Shown piece after piece: positions 45,269 to 54,944 of a stretch of 63,293 bases of DNA. A program made the translations under genes and the position numbers. Origin of the DNA: Desulfobacterales bacterium HSG2 (lineage in GTDB: Bacteria; Desulfobacterota; Desulfobacteria; Desulfobacterales; 4be13); assembly GCA_030378035.1 (NCBI GenBank), contig JAUCGI010000012.1, forward strand, positions 1 to 63,293, given 5' to 3'. The notes below the pieces were generated by a model that did no database searches, was not told the DNA's origin, and saw only the letters and a list, made by a program, of their open reading frames with translations. Numbering within the stretch: the first letter of the stretch is position 1; every line of letters starts with the position of its first letter.

Positions 45269-46357
45269 TTAACCGAACCCTCCTCCGAAAACGGTGCCCG
45301 ATGAGGCGTCACGCTGCTGTTCGGCAAGAAACTCCTCACTCAGCAGTGCCAGACCGCTCGCCGCGGCAAGAGAGACCGCTCCCATCATGGCTCTTGGAGA
45401 GGCGATGTCAACAGGCATTCTGTAGCCTTGTGAGATATTTTCATCCGCTGTTTTCCTGGCGCACAGGATTTTTCCGTTTTCGTCCTCTGGCAGCCACATC
45501 GGTTTCCTGAGTCGCTCCGTATCCATGGGAAACAGGCCCGTATCCTGAACATTTTTTCCCCTGAGATTCCAGAACCTGTCACTGAGCAGTCTCTCTTCCA
45601 TGCGAAGCCCTTTTTCGGAAGCGTCATGTATCAGAATCACGGGGATCTCCGGATGCAGCAAAAAAAATCGCTGACAGGCCCTGAACGCATGATGGGGATA
45701 TTTCTGCTCGCTGACCACCAGTGTCTTGTGTTCGAGGGGAAAGCGGTTCAGAATCAGCATATCCGCAATATCATTCCGCTCCACAATCAGAATTCGCTCC
45801 GGGGCATATTGAAAAATCTCTTCGTCAGGCGGGTCTGACTCCGTTTTTTGGAACACCCGCCCTTCTATGAGACCGCCTGTGGGAGGAAGACTCAGATAGG
45901 TTAATGTGGGATGAAGACTCAGATAGGTTGATATCGCTTCAGACACAGGCGAATAAGAGATTTTAAACGGACGCCTGACACACCAGACAATTCCCGAAAT
46001 TACCAAAACGGCATACAGAATGAGAGCCCCCGATACGAGATCAGGCGTCAACTTTACAAATTCAAATAAAAAAACCATCAAAATCATCCCGATAAAAACG
46101 AAGAAACAGACTGAAAGCATTAGAGAGCTGAAAAGATCAGATTCCGTATTCCTCACCAACCGATAAATCTGGGCAAAAAGCTGGTTATATGTGAAATAAT
46201 ACAGACCGTTTCCTGAAACCCGATCAATGGCATTTTTGAAAGCCATATCTTTGATATGGGGTGATTTTTTCGGATTCAGGGCAAAGCGATATTTGCATGA
46301 TTTGCATACCATGCCTTCCTTATATTTCTGATTATTCATACATTGCGGGCATTTCAT
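45269..46357 (-). CDS. Zinc-ribbon membrane protein with Toprim-like region, paralogue 3
   Basis: The product is 362 residues from the ATG at 46357 (AAAGGAGAAGAAACC upstream); an in-frame codon at 46387 adds ten residues without support. It has a CPQC-x11-CKSC ribbon, FALNPKKSPHIKDMAFKN, two membrane segments (LMLSVCFFVFIGMILMVFLF; SGALILYAVLVISGIVWC), a duplicated TYLSLHPT/TYLSLPPT bit, ILIVERNDIADMLILNRF, and VILIHDASEKGLRM. The tail matches paralogue 2. The three genes are probably transcribed together, with a REP-like hairpin between two of them. Confidence 0.75.
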   Translation of the reverse strand: MKCPQCMNNQKYKEGMVCKSCKYRFALNPKKSPHIKDMAFKNAIDRVSGNGLYYFTYNQLFAQIYRLVRNTESDLFSSLMLSVCFFVFIGMILMVFLFEFVKLTPDLVSGALILYAVLVISGIVWCVRRPFKISYSPVSEAISTYLSLHPTLTYLSLPPTGGLIEGRVFQKTESDPPDEEIFQYAPERILIVERNDIADMLILNRFPLEHKTLVVSEQKYPHHAFRACQRFFLLHPEIPVILIHDASEKGLRMEERLLSDRFWNLRGKNVQDTGLFPMDTERLRKPMWLPEDENGKILCARKTADENISQGYRMPVDIASPRAMMGAVSLAAASGLALLSEEFLAEQQRDASSGTVFGGGFG

Positions 46358-46559
46358 GGTTTCTTCTCCTTTATAGCCATCTGTCATTCACTCCCGTTGC
46401 TCGGTATCTTTATCTGTCATTTTCCGGGATATTTTGCCGTTTCCTCAATCATTTTATTGATTATATGTCTGAAGTTCCATAAAGTCAACCGTTTTTTTTG
46501 GACTCTTTTTAGACAGTGACAGTTACTCTGATCCTGACAACTCTGAGTCATTTTATACC

Positions 46560-49500
46560 TTATGCTGCTGCAAAATTTCTCCCGGATTCGGCGATGTCGA
46601 AAAAGTGATTGAAAATCGCATCACACTTTTCATCGTATGTTTTTCTGTCATAGCTTTCAGGCAGAGTATCATCTAAAACATCCATCATCACGTTTTTAAC
46701 GATCAGTCGGGTTTGGGTGTCTTTATGCCAGTCTATGGTGAAGAATATCTCTTCTTCATCCTGAAGCTTGGCCAATAATGTTTTGGCGGCAAGCTTTACG
46801 CGCTGCTTTTCCTTCCGGGAAAGGTTTTCTTTGCAAAGCAGGTCAAATATTTCAAGCTCTTCCTGGGTCAGTTTCTCTTTCCTGTGGCGTTCATCTTCTT
46901 GCCTCATATCTTCCGAGAATTTCATTAATTCTTCAAAATAATTTTCCACGTTCAGGCTGCCTGCATTATATTCATCAATAATTCTTTGAAACCGTTGTAT
47001 AAAGCTTATGCGGTTGACGTTTCGGGCGAGCATCTGCTTCAGTTTCTTTTCAATAAATAAGCGAAGGTCTGTTATCTCAATATGTTTATAGTCGGTCTGT
47101 TTGAAACTTTTCCGTATTCTCTTAAAATCGAGTTTGTTGAGGTCTATTTTATCCCCTGTTCTGATTTCAAAGGTTTCGTAAGCAGGCTGCTCTTCAGCAA
47201 CTATGACGGATTCATCCAACAGTTGGGACATGTGTTGTGCCGCCAAATCCATGCCGTCGCCGATTTCTCTGTTTACGACTTTTCTCAGGTACTGAAACAC
47301 CTGAACCATGGGTCTTTCTTTGGCGTCACTCAGGATTTCGGGTTTACATGTGTTATACAGTGCGGTAATTGTGTTTTCATATACGGCAAACTGCTTTTTA
47401 TTCTCATCTTTTGCCAATATGATATTTGCAAATTCCTGGAAATAAGTTAAATTTTGAAACGTATCCCTTGCGTAAAGGATATCTTCCAGATCAATGTTCA
47501 GAGAACGACAAAAGGCGATGCCCTGACGGATGGCTTCATCTAACAGATCATACAGCTTTTGCTTATCCTGTATCGGCGTTTCACCTTCTCTGTCCTTACG
47601 GTTTTTTGCCCTCTTGCTTTCAATGGTGTAATCGGTGAAGGCTTTTCTGAGATTTCTGAATACGCCGTAATAGTCAATGATTAAGCCGCTTGTCTTTTCC
47701 GCGGCAACACGGATGGCTCTGGCGATGGCCTGCATCAGCGTATGATTTTTCAAGGGTTTGTCAATGTAAAGGGTGGAGACCGTCGGCGCGTCAAAACCGG
47801 TCAGCCACATGGCGCACAGAAACACCAGTTGAAGGGGATCGTCAGGGTCTTTGAATTTGTATTCAATATCGTGTCCGTTTTCATCCACTTCGTTTAACCG
47901 CTTTCGATGTCGCTTTATACCCAGGCCTTCTTTCTCAAACTTTTCCGTTTCATCTTGTTCATAGCTGATGACAACCGCCATATCTATACGTTTCATGTAA
48001 TCCCTGATGCGTTTCAATTCCGCTTTTTTATCCGGGTCGGCCGCGTTCTGAATCTCTTTGTTCAGATTTCTGATTTCAGTTTTCCAGTATTGCTGGACAT
48101 TATCGTACATTTTCACCGCAGTGAACTTGTCTACGGAAACGACCATGCCTTTTCCTCTGTACCCCCTTCTCGGAAAGTGATAGACAATATCTTTGGCAAC
48201 GGTTCTTAACCGGTCTTCCCTTTTGATGACTTCGAGTTCCGTGGCAAATTTGTTTTCCAGCCTTGCTTGCTGCTTTTCCGTAAGGTTTTCATTTTCTACA
48301 AGTTGGGTAAATTCTTCGTTCAGCTCCTCATTGATGATCTGGACTTCCGGAACCCGTTTCTCATAAAAGAGGGGAACGGTGGACCCGTCTTCACAGGACT
48401 GCTTGAAGTTGTATTCGCTGACATAATCGCCGAACCACTCGTTTGTGAGTCTTCTTTTGCCGAGCAGGGGCGTGGCTGTAAATGCCATGTATTGGGCATT
48501 GGGCAGGCCCTTTCGCATGTTTTCAGCAAGGTCTTTGTATTGTGTCCGGTGGGCTTCATCCACAATCACAATGATGTCGGAGCGGTCTGACAACAGGGGG
48601 TATTTTTTGCCTTTGGGATAGTGAAATTTCTGGATAAGGGTAAATATGTATCGTCTGTTTTCGCCCAGCATCTCTCTCAGGTGTGCGCCGCTGTTTGGTC
48701 TGGCTTTTTCTGATGCGCTGACCGCGCCTGTATAAAGGAAGTTGCGATAAATCTGATCGTCCAAATCTTCCCGGTCCGTTATGATGAGAAAGGTGTAATT
48801 TCCCTGAAATTTTCTGAATATTTTCCGGGTGAACATGATCATTGAAAAACTTTTTCCGCTTCCCTGGGTATGCCAGAAGACGCCTAATTTTCCGCGTTTG
48901 CCTTTTCGCTTTTTAAATGCGCTGATGGCGTTATTGACGCCTAAGAATTGGTGATTTTTGGCAACAATTTTGACGGTGTCCTGATAATGGAAGATGAAGT
49001 TTTCAATGTAGTCCAGGAGGCGTTTTTTCTCACACAGGCCCAGCAGGGCATATTCAAGGCTGATCTTTTCATCCTCAATTTTTTTTCTGTCAATGTTTTC
49101 TTTTTCATCTTCGATTTTCAGCCATTGACCGAAATGCTCCCATTCGGCATTGAAACTGCCGACTCTGGTTTCCATGCCGTTGGAGAGTATGGCAAATGCA
49201 TTGTAATGGAACAGATGCGGGATGTCTCTTTTGTAATCGGTCAGATTGTCGTCGTAAGCCGTTTTCAGAGGGATGTCGGAGTTTTTCAGTTCGATAAATA
49301 CCAGGGGCAGGCCGTTGATATAAATAATCAGATCAGGTCTTCGTTTACGGATACTTCCCTGGATCCACAGTTGGGAAACGAGCAGGAAATCATTTTTCTC
49401 TGGTTTGTTAAAATTAATGATTTTGACGGTTTCCGTGACTTTTTTTCCGCTTTTATTCTGTACTTTGACTCTTACGCCATCTTTGATGCGTCCGGAGATG

Positions 49501-49760
49501 TCTTTGTTGGCAAGGACGGAGCTTAAAGATTGTCGGCTTTTGGAGAGTTTTCCGACGGCGTCTCTGATGGCGGATTTGGGGAGATGGGGATTGAGATTTT
49601 CCAAGGCGGTTTTCAGGCGGGGCTTGAACACCACCTCTTTTTCTGATCCTCTGCCGGAGTTGTCGGTGTGAAAGCAGTCTGTATGGTCGTATCCAAGCCG
49701 GGTTTTGAAAAGTTCTATGGCGGCTTTTTCAATGTCGTCTTCGGAGATGTAATTTCGCAT
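46560..49760 (-). CDS. hsdR: Type I restriction enzyme R subunit
   Basis: The 1066-residue protein has an N-terminal PD-(D/E)xK nuclease (Asp143, Glu157, Lys159 in RPDLIIYINGLPLVFIELK) and an SF2 translocase with Walker A QGSGKSFSM (about 300) and VDEAHRTQ (about 400), plus FLCAMWLTGFDAPTVSTLYIDKPL and the QAIARAIR motif VI. It cleaves unmodified DNA after ATP-driven translocation. The length is typical. The start lies four bases after hsdS, so the three hsd genes form one operon (M-S-R). No disruption is seen, so the system is probably active. Confidence 0.95.
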   Translation of the reverse strand: MRNYISEDDIEKAAIELFKTRLGYDHTDCFHTDNSGRGSEKEVVFKPRLKTALENLNPHLPKSAIRDAVGKLSKSRQSLSSVLANKDISGRIKDGVRVKVQNKSGKKVTETVKIINFNKPEKNDFLLVSQLWIQGSIRKRRPDLIIYINGLPLVFIELKNSDIPLKTAYDDNLTDYKRDIPHLFHYNAFAILSNGMETRVGSFNAEWEHFGQWLKIEDEKENIDRKKIEDEKISLEYALLGLCEKKRLLDYIENFIFHYQDTVKIVAKNHQFLGVNNAISAFKKRKGKRGKLGVFWHTQGSGKSFSMIMFTRKIFRKFQGNYTFLIITDREDLDDQIYRNFLYTGAVSASEKARPNSGAHLREMLGENRRYIFTLIQKFHYPKGKKYPLLSDRSDIIVIVDEAHRTQYKDLAENMRKGLPNAQYMAFTATPLLGKRRLTNEWFGDYVSEYNFKQSCEDGSTVPLFYEKRVPEVQIINEELNEEFTQLVENENLTEKQQARLENKFATELEVIKREDRLRTVAKDIVYHFPRRGYRGKGMVVSVDKFTAVKMYDNVQQYWKTEIRNLNKEIQNAADPDKKAELKRIRDYMKRIDMAVVISYEQDETEKFEKEGLGIKRHRKRLNEVDENGHDIEYKFKDPDDPLQLVFLCAMWLTGFDAPTVSTLYIDKPLKNHTLMQAIARAIRVAAEKTSGLIIDYYGVFRNLRKAFTDYTIESKRAKNRKDREGETPIQDKQKLYDLLDEAIRQGIAFCRSLNIDLEDILYARDTFQNLTYFQEFANIILAKDENKKQFAVYENTITALYNTCKPEILSDAKERPMVQVFQYLRKVVNREIGDGMDLAAQHMSQLLDESVIVAEEQPAYETFEIRTGDKIDLNKLDFKRIRKSFKQTDYKHIEITDLRLFIEKKLKQMLARNVNRISFIQRFQRIIDEYNAGSLNVENYFEELMKFSEDMRQEDERHRKEKLTQEELEIFDLLCKENLSRKEKQRVKLAAKTLLAKLQDEEEIFFTIDWHKDTQTRLIVKNVMMDVLDDTLPESYDRKTYDEKCDAIFNHFFDIAESGRNFAAA

Positions 49761-49764
49761 GGGT

Positions 49765-51069
49765 TTATGACTCCTCTGATTCCGGGTTGATGTTGTCCAC
49801 GGATAGTTTGGCGGTGATGAGGCGGGGTAAGAGTAAGTCCCGTGTTTTTTTAAGGTTAATATTTTTCTTAATTAAGGCTTCAATCTGCTTAAACATTGGA
49901 TCGGTGATGTTAAAAAATTCGTCCGTCGCTTCTTGTGAAGGTACAAGAATATCCATTTTTTTAAAAACACTTTTCGTCATTTCAGCAAATGTTGCGCCAC
50001 TTGAAAGAAGAATAATTAGTTTCTTATGATATTTAATCCAAAAATAGATATACAAATATGAGATTCGTTCATTGGGTAAACAGGTAATAAATCCCTGATT
50101 CGTACAAGCTTCTTTCGTATTGATTCCGATTTCTCCAATAGTGGCTCGGCTTGTCATCATTATACTATATGGCGGAAATAACTTTGCTGAACTTCGAGCT
50201 AACCCCAGATCATTAATTTTCAATTTTGATGAGGTCAGAAATAATCCATTAGAGGTAATATCTGTAGGAGTGTACCAATCAATATCTCCATTTTTCCAAT
50301 ATTCATTTTTCTCTTTTGAAGGAGTACCACCGCCCGTTATTTCAAACGTATCTCCGACTTTTTGCTTTATCCATCCTTTGGGCAACCCGTCAGCAAACTC
50401 CGCATTCTGATAACCGGGAAACCGCATTCTTACAAACCACTCTTTGTAAATGCTTTGCGCCATCTGCTCCAATATGGCAATGCGCCGGTTGTTGTTTTCG
50501 ATTAAATCATCATAAGCAGACAGGACTGAGGCGATTTTTTGTTGGATGAGGATCGGAGGAAGAATTATAAGAAGATTACTCATTATACTAGTATTCAGAG
50601 AAGGCATTGTAGCCCCTACCGCATTATTTCTGACATAACTTTTAAAGGTTTGAAGCCCAAAAAAATGAGAAAGATAATATGGGTCAATTGTTTCTTTATT
50701 ACCTCTGACTCTCAAGCAGCGACCGGAAAATAACCAACCATTTTCGTTTTCCCTTACGATTGAACTTCTGTCAACAGAGCCAACTCTGCTAAATACAATA
50801 TCTCCGGTTTCCAAAATGAATTTTTTCAGCCTTTTCTTATCCTCATCTGAAACACCCGGCAAGTTTTTATGTATAATTTCATTATCTCCCAAATGTTCAA
50901 CTGTGATAATAGGTGTTCCATTATCCACATAGTCTTCCTGATGTAATTGAGAACCAAAAGGACCGGTTTGTATCCCTCCGTCATTATTACAGATTTTTGA
51001 AAGTTTGACCAATTTCCAATCATTTGGAATAAAGCCAAATAATGTTTTTTTATATCTGTTACTATTCAT
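49765..51069 (-). CDS. hsdS: Type I restriction-modification S (specificity) subunit
   Basis: The 434-residue protein has two target-recognition domains (about 15-150 and 230-370), each followed by a conserved coiled-coil spacer: LSAYDDLIENNNRRIAILEQMAQSIYKEWFVRMRFPGY in the middle and KQIEALIKKNINLKKTRDLLLPRLITAKL at the end. It sets the DNA target of HsdM and HsdR. The target itself cannot be read from the sequence. The start overlaps the hsdM stop (ATGA). The A+T content is higher than its neighbours, as usual for exchanged specificity genes. Confidence 0.95.
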   Translation of the reverse strand: MNSNRYKKTLFGFIPNDWKLVKLSKICNNDGGIQTGPFGSQLHQEDYVDNGTPIITVEHLGDNEIIHKNLPGVSDEDKKRLKKFILETGDIVFSRVGSVDRSSIVRENENGWLFSGRCLRVRGNKETIDPYYLSHFFGLQTFKSYVRNNAVGATMPSLNTSIMSNLLIILPPILIQQKIASVLSAYDDLIENNNRRIAILEQMAQSIYKEWFVRMRFPGYQNAEFADGLPKGWIKQKVGDTFEITGGGTPSKEKNEYWKNGDIDWYTPTDITSNGLFLTSSKLKINDLGLARSSAKLFPPYSIMMTSRATIGEIGINTKEACTNQGFITCLPNERISYLYIYFWIKYHKKLIILLSSGATFAEMTKSVFKKMDILVPSQEATDEFFNITDPMFKQIEALIKKNINLKKTRDLLLPRLITAKLSVDNINPESEES

Positions 51070-53345
51070 AAAGCGGCCTTGATGTTTTTGCTGATAATTT
51101 TCTCAAGTTCTAAAGCCCTTTTATTTAGATTTATCAATTCATTATTCAGGGACTTTATTTCATCTCTAAACTCACCCTCGCTCATATCATCTTTTTCGAT
51201 ATCAATTCCCACATATCGCCCCGGATTCAAAGAATAATCCTGCTCCTCAATTTCCGCCTTATCCGCAAGCTTGCACAGCCCGGTTACGTCATTATACCTT
51301 GCTTTCGGGAAACGTGCCTGTAGCCATTGGACCTGCTCATAAAAGTAATTCTGCTTTTGCACATATTCCAAAAGTTTGTCAACTTGTTCACCCGCATCTT
51401 TCAGCTTCAGACTTATTTTATTTTTATTCCAATCCTTTTCCCCCTTCAGCTTCAGGTTCTTTTCCGCAAACCTGACAATATCCTCGACACCCTTCAAATC
51501 GGCTTCATATTGGTCGGCAATGCCCTTAAAATGCTCAATATGCTTGGAAAAGGCACTACAAAACTTATGCTGCAAGACATTGGCTGCTGTCACCTTGTCA
51601 TTATTGAGTTTTTTACTATACGCCTTATACGCCTTAACCGTTGTTTTGAACGCTTTCTCACTGGATTTCACCGTTCTTTGTGATTTTGAAACAACGCTTT
51701 TAACCTCGGAAAACTTCTCTTCAAACCCGTATGCTTTGGCTTTTTCCCTGCGCTTTTTGTCAAATTTCCCTTTTACGCTCTTATGCCAGGAAACAACCCC
51801 GTTGATCAACTCAGCAAATGCCTTATCCGCTTCCCGAATCTGCGTATTACATTTTACTGCCCACTCATTACTCTGCTCAAAATAATCGTGAACCAATTCA
51901 GTCAGGCGTTTGTCTTCTCCCCGGTACAGACGGACAATAGTGGCCACATTCCGGATCTGCTCCTCAGTAAATTCACGGTGCGCCCGGTCAACCTGCTGAT
52001 AAATATCCCGGGCATCAATGAACAGAACCTTGTCTTTCTGCTTTTTATTCTTGTCAAAAAACCAGAGGGTCGCAGGCAGCGTCACCGTATAAAATATATT
52101 GGAAGACAGAGAAATCATAACATCCACAATGCCCTCATCGATCAGCTTCTTGCGAATATCATATTCCGAGTGCCTGGCATCTGAGGCCGAGTTCGCCATG
52201 ACCAACGCCGCACGACCTTTCTTATTCAGCGACGTGGCAAAAAGATTAATCCAAAGATAGTTGGCATTGGGGATGGTATTCTTTTTAGGCTTCCCGCTTT
52301 TTTTGGTTTTTGATTTTTTGTTAGTCTTCCCGCCGCTTTTTTTGGTTTTTGATTTCTTGTTATTCTCCTCGTCCTCGTCGCTTTTTTGGGTTTTTGATGC
52401 GGGCAACCCGTAAGTATTAAACCGCTTATCATTCTCTACCGTCTCTTTAGGCACATCCTTGACATTAAACGGGGGATTCGCCATCACATAATCAAATTTG
52501 TCATCGCTTTTACGTTCAAAAACATCTTTGGCACTTTGCCGGTATGTGTTTGAAGTCTTAATCTTACCCCGAAGGCCGTTTACAGCAATGTTCATTTTGG
52601 CAAGTTTTACGGTTTCAAGCGTCTTTTCCTGACCATAAACAAAGAGGTCTTTCAAACTGTTCCCTGATTTGCCTTCCAACTCCTTTTTACGTCTTTCAAC
52701 AAATTTCGCACTTTGGACAAACATTCCTCCGGAACCGCAGGCAGGATCATAGATTGTTCCCTTATATGGCTCAATAACTTCAACCATCAGTCTGACAACA
52801 GAGGTCGGCGTGAAAAACTCGCCCCCTTTCTGACCTTCGGACTTTGCAAATTTCCCCAGAAAATATTCATAAATCTTGCCGAAAACATCACCGCTTGCAT
52901 CCTTCGGAATATTTGAAAATTTTTTCAACAGTCCCGACAATGTCTCTTTATCAAGCTTGTCGTATTCATCCTGCGGCAAAATCCCTTTCAGTTCTTTTTT
53001 ATGCTCCCCGATGGTTTCCATGGCTTTCTTTAAAGCCTTATGAATATCTTCCTCCCCTGACAAATTGACCAGATAGTCGTATTTCGCAGATTCAGGCAAA
53101 TAAAACCCGCATTTTTCAAGCGCTATCTCAGAATCCGTGCGCCTTTTTCTTGATTTCTTCTGTGCTCGAATTTCTTTCTTAATTTCAGGCTCTGCCTTAT
53201 TGAATTTGTCAGAAGCAAATTTCAGAAATATCAGGCCCAGAACCGGGGTCGCGTATTCGGATGATTTTAAACCTGAATTTGCTCTCAGTGTATTCGCAGC
53301 ATCCCAAAGATCATCTTCCAGTTTTTTCAGTTCTTCGTTTGTCAT
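51066..53345 (-). CDS. hsdM: Type I restriction-modification M (methyltransferase) subunit
   Basis: The 759-residue adenine-N6 methyltransferase has SAM motif I DPACGSGGMF (about 200-209) and catalytic NPPF (290-293). An N-terminal HsdM bundle is present (LEDDLWDAANTLRANSGLKSSEY, VLGLIFLKFASDKF). Between NPPF and NANYLWINLF is a 40-residue low-complexity insert (about 318-357) of repeated KKSKTKKSG units, absent from usual HsdM. The C-terminal 250 residues are a long helical region not seen in short HsdM proteins. It is the first gene of the operon. Confidence 0.93.
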   Translation of the reverse strand: MTNEELKKLEDDLWDAANTLRANSGLKSSEYATPVLGLIFLKFASDKFNKAEPEIKKEIRAQKKSRKRRTDSEIALEKCGFYLPESAKYDYLVNLSGEEDIHKALKKAMETIGEHKKELKGILPQDEYDKLDKETLSGLLKKFSNIPKDASGDVFGKIYEYFLGKFAKSEGQKGGEFFTPTSVVRLMVEVIEPYKGTIYDPACGSGGMFVQSAKFVERRKKELEGKSGNSLKDLFVYGQEKTLETVKLAKMNIAVNGLRGKIKTSNTYRQSAKDVFERKSDDKFDYVMANPPFNVKDVPKETVENDKRFNTYGLPASKTQKSDEDEENNKKSKTKKSGGKTNKKSKTKKSGKPKKNTIPNANYLWINLFATSLNKKGRAALVMANSASDARHSEYDIRKKLIDEGIVDVMISLSSNIFYTVTLPATLWFFDKNKKQKDKVLFIDARDIYQQVDRAHREFTEEQIRNVATIVRLYRGEDKRLTELVHDYFEQSNEWAVKCNTQIREADKAFAELINGVVSWHKSVKGKFDKKRREKAKAYGFEEKFSEVKSVVSKSQRTVKSSEKAFKTTVKAYKAYSKKLNNDKVTAANVLQHKFCSAFSKHIEHFKGIADQYEADLKGVEDIVRFAEKNLKLKGEKDWNKNKISLKLKDAGEQVDKLLEYVQKQNYFYEQVQWLQARFPKARYNDVTGLCKLADKAEIEEQDYSLNPGRYVGIDIEKDDMSEGEFRDEIKSLNNELINLNKRALELEKIISKNIKAAL

Positions 53346-53447
53346 TATTTTCCACTTATCAAAATTTCCGGCAATGAATTGCCGGGTTATTTTCAGTCAT
53401 CCTGCGGGATTGAAACCGACTGGGGCACCGAATATTTACGCTTCCAT

Positions 53448-54896
53448 TCACTCTGTTTTTGCACACTTCGCTTTGTTCTCTCCGCATGTTAAAGCCGCAA
53501 TAACAGGCAATGCCAATGAAATCAGAACAATCCCCATATTAGCCCCCACCTTGAGATCCGTGTTCCCGGTCAGCGCGCCAAAAAGATAGACCGGCAGCCC
53601 AAAAGCAATGGCCGACGCAACCCCCCAGAACACACCCCAGGCCGGCACATTTTTCCGAAACAGAATAAAAAGCGTCGGCATTAATGTTGAGGAGCGGAGG
53701 GTTCCGTAAAAAAGGAACAGGCTCAGTATCGTGATTCCCGGTATGAGCGATATTCCCACGGCAATCAGCGAGATTCCGAGAACTGATATTCGTGCCGCCC
53801 TAAGCATGACCGCATCCGAAGCCTCGGGCCGGATGTATCTCCGAAAGATGTCAACGGTGACAAGGGAGCCGCCGGCGCAAAGGGCCGAGTCCCCGGTGGA
53901 TGCGAGTCCGCCGAGAATCATTATCATAAATACGATCATTCCCCACTCAGGGAGCAGCGTCCGGATCACTTCGGGGCCGACCTGTTGAGCGGAAAGATTG
54001 CCCGCATAAACCCCCGGGGCCGCGTCAGGATTGCCGGCAGCCATGAATCCGAGGAGGCTCATGGTCAGGGGAACAGCGGCAAAGATCAGTGCGCCGAGCA
54101 GATACCCTCTGAATGCTTTCCCCTTTTGAAACGCAAAGGCCCTCTGCCAGTGCTGCTGATCCCCCACCGGCCCGCTCATCAGGCCGATGGTAACGGTGAT
54201 GCCGAAGGAGTACGCCACATAAGGATCAAAAAGATTCCCGTATTCACCGTTAAAACCGCTGAAGCCGGCCTGAATCGCGGCCATACCGCCACCTTCACTC
54301 ACTGCCAGCGGCACAAGCACAGCCATTCCGCCCCCGATGATGATCATCTGCAACAGATCGGTGCGGATCGAGGAGCGCAGACCGTCAATGAGTGAGTAGG
54401 AGGTGAACATCACGGCCAGAACAATCACTCCCGTATGATAAGGAATGCCGCTCATGGCGTTTAACAGCGCGGCGCCGGCAATCAGTTGAACCGCCATGGA
54501 GCAAACCTGAAGAGAGAGAAATGAAAAAAGATAAATGATATGGGTTTTGGCGTCGAACCGTGAAGCGATATACTGCGGGAGCGTATATCCTTTCGGAAAC
54601 ACTTCGCGGATCCGGGGGGCCAGAAACGCGAACAGCACCAAGCACCCCACGTTCGGCACGGTAAACCACATCAGACCGGGCAGTCCCTGCTGATACGCCT
54701 TCTGGGCTGCCAGGAAAAGGGCCGGTGCCCAGATCCAGGTGGACGCGACGCTCATGGCGCCGGTCCATGTCCCCACCGACCGTTCGGCCACCAGGAACAA
54801 TTCAAGGCCCTTGGAACGTCGGCTTACTGTGCTGGTTGTGAACATTGTTGCGCCAAAAGTGAAGAGAATGGCATAAGCTGCGAGTTGTGATATCAT
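53448..54896 (-). CDS. Sodium:solute symporter family transporter
   Basis: The 482-residue protein has about 13 hydrophobic segments and family features (LFLVAERSVGTWTGAMSVASTWIWAPALF, GYTLPQYIASRF, GGLASTGDSALCAGGSLVTVDIFRRY). It belongs to the SSS (SLC5-type) family that couples sodium entry to uptake of proline, pantothenate, urea or similar solutes. The solute is not evident. It lies between two defence-related loci but is an ordinary transporter. Its start is set by ATGATATCACAA; the AAGAGAGGTTTC before it is a fair ribosome site. Confidence 0.9.
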   Translation of the reverse strand: MISQLAAYAILFTFGATMFTTSTVSRRSKGLELFLVAERSVGTWTGAMSVASTWIWAPALFLAAQKAYQQGLPGLMWFTVPNVGCLVLFAFLAPRIREVFPKGYTLPQYIASRFDAKTHIIYLFSFLSLQVCSMAVQLIAGAALLNAMSGIPYHTGVIVLAVMFTSYSLIDGLRSSIRTDLLQMIIIGGGMAVLVPLAVSEGGGMAAIQAGFSGFNGEYGNLFDPYVAYSFGITVTIGLMSGPVGDQQHWQRAFAFQKGKAFRGYLLGALIFAAVPLTMSLLGFMAAGNPDAAPGVYAGNLSAQQVGPEVIRTLLPEWGMIVFMIMILGGLASTGDSALCAGGSLVTVDIFRRYIRPEASDAVMLRAARISVLGISLIAVGISLIPGITILSLFLFYGTLRSSTLMPTLFILFRKNVPAWGVFWGVASAIAFGLPVYLFGALTGNTDLKVGANMGIVLISLALPVIAALTCGENKAKCAKTE

Positions 54897-54944
54897 AATG
54901 AAACCTCTCTTGTTAAAATTTCAGACTTGTTCCGTGACCAGTTG

